Shown here: in pieces, positions 62,506 to 64,000 of the stretch
Layout of the letters: each line of letters begins with the position of its first letter
How positions within the stretch are numbered: position 1 is the first letter of the stretch
Source: Alicyclobacillus_A sp963788285
GTDB lineage: Bacteria; Bacillota; Bacilli; Alicyclobacillales; Alicyclobacillaceae
Direction: 5' to 3'
DNA: 64,000 nt
NCBI GenBank assembly: GCA_963788285.1
Contig: CAWBGB010000007.1
Coordinates: forward strand, 434,001 to 498,000
Made by a program: the position numbers and the translations under genes
The notes under the pieces: generated by a model
The model's input: only the letters and a program-made list of their open reading frames with translations
The model's database searches: none
Told to the model about the DNA's origin: nothing

Positions 62506-64000
62506 TTGGCACGTCAGTTTTCGTTAGAGAAGACGCGCAATATCGGGATTATCGCGCACATTGATGCCGGTAAGACGACCACTACGGAGCGCATCCTCTT
62601 TTACACGGGTCGCGTACACAAGATTGGGGAAGTCCATGAAGGTGCTGCGACGATGGACTGGATGGTGCAGGAGCAGGAACGTGGCATCACGATTACCTCT
62701 GCTGCAACCACAGCGCAGTGGAAGGGGCACCGCATCAACATCATTGATACCCCTGGGCACGTCGACTTTACGGTCGAAGTAGAACGTTCGCTTCGCGTCT
62801 TGGATGGCGCTGCAGCGGTGTTTGATGCAAAAGGTGGCGTGGAGCCGCAGTCCGAAACCGTTTGGCGACAAGCGGACAAGTACAAGGTTCCCCGCATTGC
62901 GTACGTCAATAAGATGGACATCATTGGCGCAGACTTCCTGGGTACGGTTCAACAGATGAAGGACCGTCTCGGTGCCAACGCTGTTCCAATTCAGCTGCCG
63001 ATTGGTGCGGAAGACACCTTCGTCGGCATGGTCGACCTCGTCGAAATGAAGGCCATCATTTACACGGATGACCTCGGTACGACATCTGAAGCTCGCGAGA
63101 TTCCGGACGACATGAAGGAGATCGCGGAAGAGTATCGGGCGAAGTTGCTGGAAGCGGTCGCTGAAGTCGATGAAGACCTGATGATGAAGTACCTCGAAGG
63201 CGAGGAAATTACGGTTCCTGAAATTAAGGCTGCACTGCGGAAGGGGACCTGCAACGTACAATTGTTCCCCGTGCTGTGCGGATCGTCTTACCGGAACAAA
63301 GGTGTTCAGCCCATGCTTGACGCCGTGGTGGACTACCTGCCGTCGCCGCTTGATGTACCTCCCATCAAGGGTGTTACCGCCGATGGTGAGACGATTGAAA
63401 GTCCGTCGTCGGATGACGCTCCTTTCGCGGCTTTGGCGTTCAAGATTATGACCGACCCGTTTGTGGGTAAGTTGTCATTCTTCCGCGTTTACTCTGGAAC
63501 ACTCTCAAGTGGTTCCTACGTGTTGAATTCCAACAAGGGTAAACGGGAGCGGGTCGGACGTATTGTGCAGATGCACGCGAACCACCGCGAGGAAATTGAC
63601 ACCGTGTACGCCGGTGATATTGCTGCTGCGGTGGGGTTGAAGGATACCACGACCGGTGATACGCTGTGCGATGAAAAGCACGTCATCGTTCTTGAATCCA
63701 TGGAGTTCCCGGATCCCGTTATTTCCATCTCCGTGGAGCCGAAGACAAAGGCCGACCAGGACAAATTGGGTGTCGCGCTCGGTAAACTCACCGAGGAAGA
63801 CCCGACGTTCAAGACCTTCACTGATCCGGAGACTGGACAAACCATCATCTCTGGTATGGGCGAGTTGCACTTGGAAATCATCATCGACCGCTTGAAGCGG
63901 GAATTCAAGGTCGAGTGCAACACCGGTGCGCCGCAGGTTGCCTACAAGGAAACCATCACCAAGCGGGTTGAACAGGAAGGCAAGTTCGTCCGTCAGTCTG
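62506..64000 (+). CDS. fusA: Elongation factor G, N-terminal part (3' truncated by window edge)
   Basis: EF-G drives translocation using GTP. The frame runs open to the end of the window (498 codons of about 692). G1 AHIDAGKTTTTE near 18-29, switch II DTPGHVDF near 82, NKMD near 136, then domain II (AFAALAFKIMTDPFVGKLSF and following). TTG 62506 starts MARQFSLEKTRNIGIIAHID and has GGAAGGAGGG 8 bases upstream. Confidence 0.97.
   Translation, partial: MARQFSLEKTRNIGIIAHIDAGKTTTTERILFYTGRVHKIGEVHEGAATMDWMVQEQERGITITSAATTAQWKGHRINIIDTPGHVDFTVEVERSLRVLDGAAAVFDAKGGVEPQSETVWRQADKYKVPRIAYVNKMDIIGADFLGTVQQMKDRLGANAVPIQLPIGAEDTFVGMVDLVEMKAIIYTDDLGTTSEAREIPDDMKEIAEEYRAKLLEAVAEVDEDLMMKYLEGEEITVPEIKAALRKGTCNVQLFPVLCGSSYRNKGVQPMLDAVVDYLPSPLDVPPIKGVTADGETIESPSSDDAPFAALAFKIMTDPFVGKLSFFRVYSGTLSSGSYVLNSNKGKRERVGRIVQMHANHREEIDTVYAGDIAAAVGLKDTTTGDTLCDEKHVIVLESMEFPDPVISISVEPKTKADQDKLGVALGKLTEEDPTFKTFTDPETGQTIISGMGELHLEIIIDRLKREFKVECNTGAPQVAYKETITKRVEQEGKFVRQS

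Noticed and set aside
62524..63261. 245-residue minus-strand frame opposite fusA
   Set aside because: Complementary to the EF-G GTPase domain; no recognisable motif.

Overview
The window is a chromosomal housekeeping block from an endospore-forming, low-GC-phylum (Bacillota, Bacillales) bacterium. Gene order follows the Bacillus subtilis interval mfd - spoVT - yabM - yabN - yabO - yabP - yabQ - divIC - yabR - spoIIE - yabS - yabT - tilS - hpt - ftsH - coaX - hslO - folP - folK - lysS - rrn - ctsR - mcsA - mcsB - clpC - radA - disA - yacL - ispD - ispF - gltX - cysS - mrnC - rlmB - yacP - sigH - rpmG - secE - nusG - rplKAJL - ybxB - rpoBC - ybxF - rpsL - rpsG - fusA. The 16S text, the moderate-to-high GC by eye and many TTG/GTG starts suggest Alicyclobacillaceae (Alicyclobacillus or a close relative); that family call is inference. 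Almost all coding is on the + strand. Exceptions are a comEB/cmpA pair (9.8-10.4 kb) and a TetR-type regulator (31.2-31.7 kb).

Layout. 1-9.7 kb: transcription-coupled repair (mfd, 5'-truncated), sporulation control and cortex genes (spoVT, yabM, yabP, yabQ), MazG-type YabN, HU, RqcP, DivIC, YabR and two small proteins. 9.7-10.6 kb: a minus-strand pair, comEB and a 37-residue gene that I identify as cmpA, divergent from spoIIE. 10.6-19 kb: spoIIE, yabS, yabT, tilS, hpt, ftsH. 19-19.9 kb: a wrecked HD-GYP phosphodiesterase gene. 20-25.5 kb: coaX, hslO, folP, folK, a small XRE regulator, greA, lysS. 25.5-31.1 kb: a complete rrn operon without tRNAs. 31-36.7 kb: TetR regulator, then the CtsR-controlled ctsR-mcsA-mcsB-clpC operon. 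36.7-41.4 kb: radA, disA, pssA-type gene, yacL. 41.5-48.6 kb: isoprenoid genes ispD-ispF, gltX, T-box-controlled cysS-mrnC-rlmB-yacP, then sigH. 48.9-64 kb: rpmG-secE-nusG, L11/L1, L10/L12 with leader RNAs, ybxB, rpoB, rpoC, L7Ae-like protein, rpsL, rpsG and the start of fusA (3'-truncated).

How it works together: the left half couples DNA maintenance and sporulation. Its control sites include a Spo0A-type spoIIE promoter with a 21-bp spacer and a SigG-type spoVT promoter. The right half is the translation/transcription machinery, with autogenous and tRNA-sensing leaders. I found no CRISPR array, prophage, insertion sequence, tRNA gene or defence island, and no credible novel multi-gene system. 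The points most worth a second look are the cmpA mini-gene, the HD-GYP pseudogene, a Gly-to-Arg change in the CoaX DxGT motif, a one-residue insertion in the most conserved loop of L11, a possible competing hairpin in the L11 leader, the structured sigH-rpmG spacer, and TTG starts on the most highly expressed genes.
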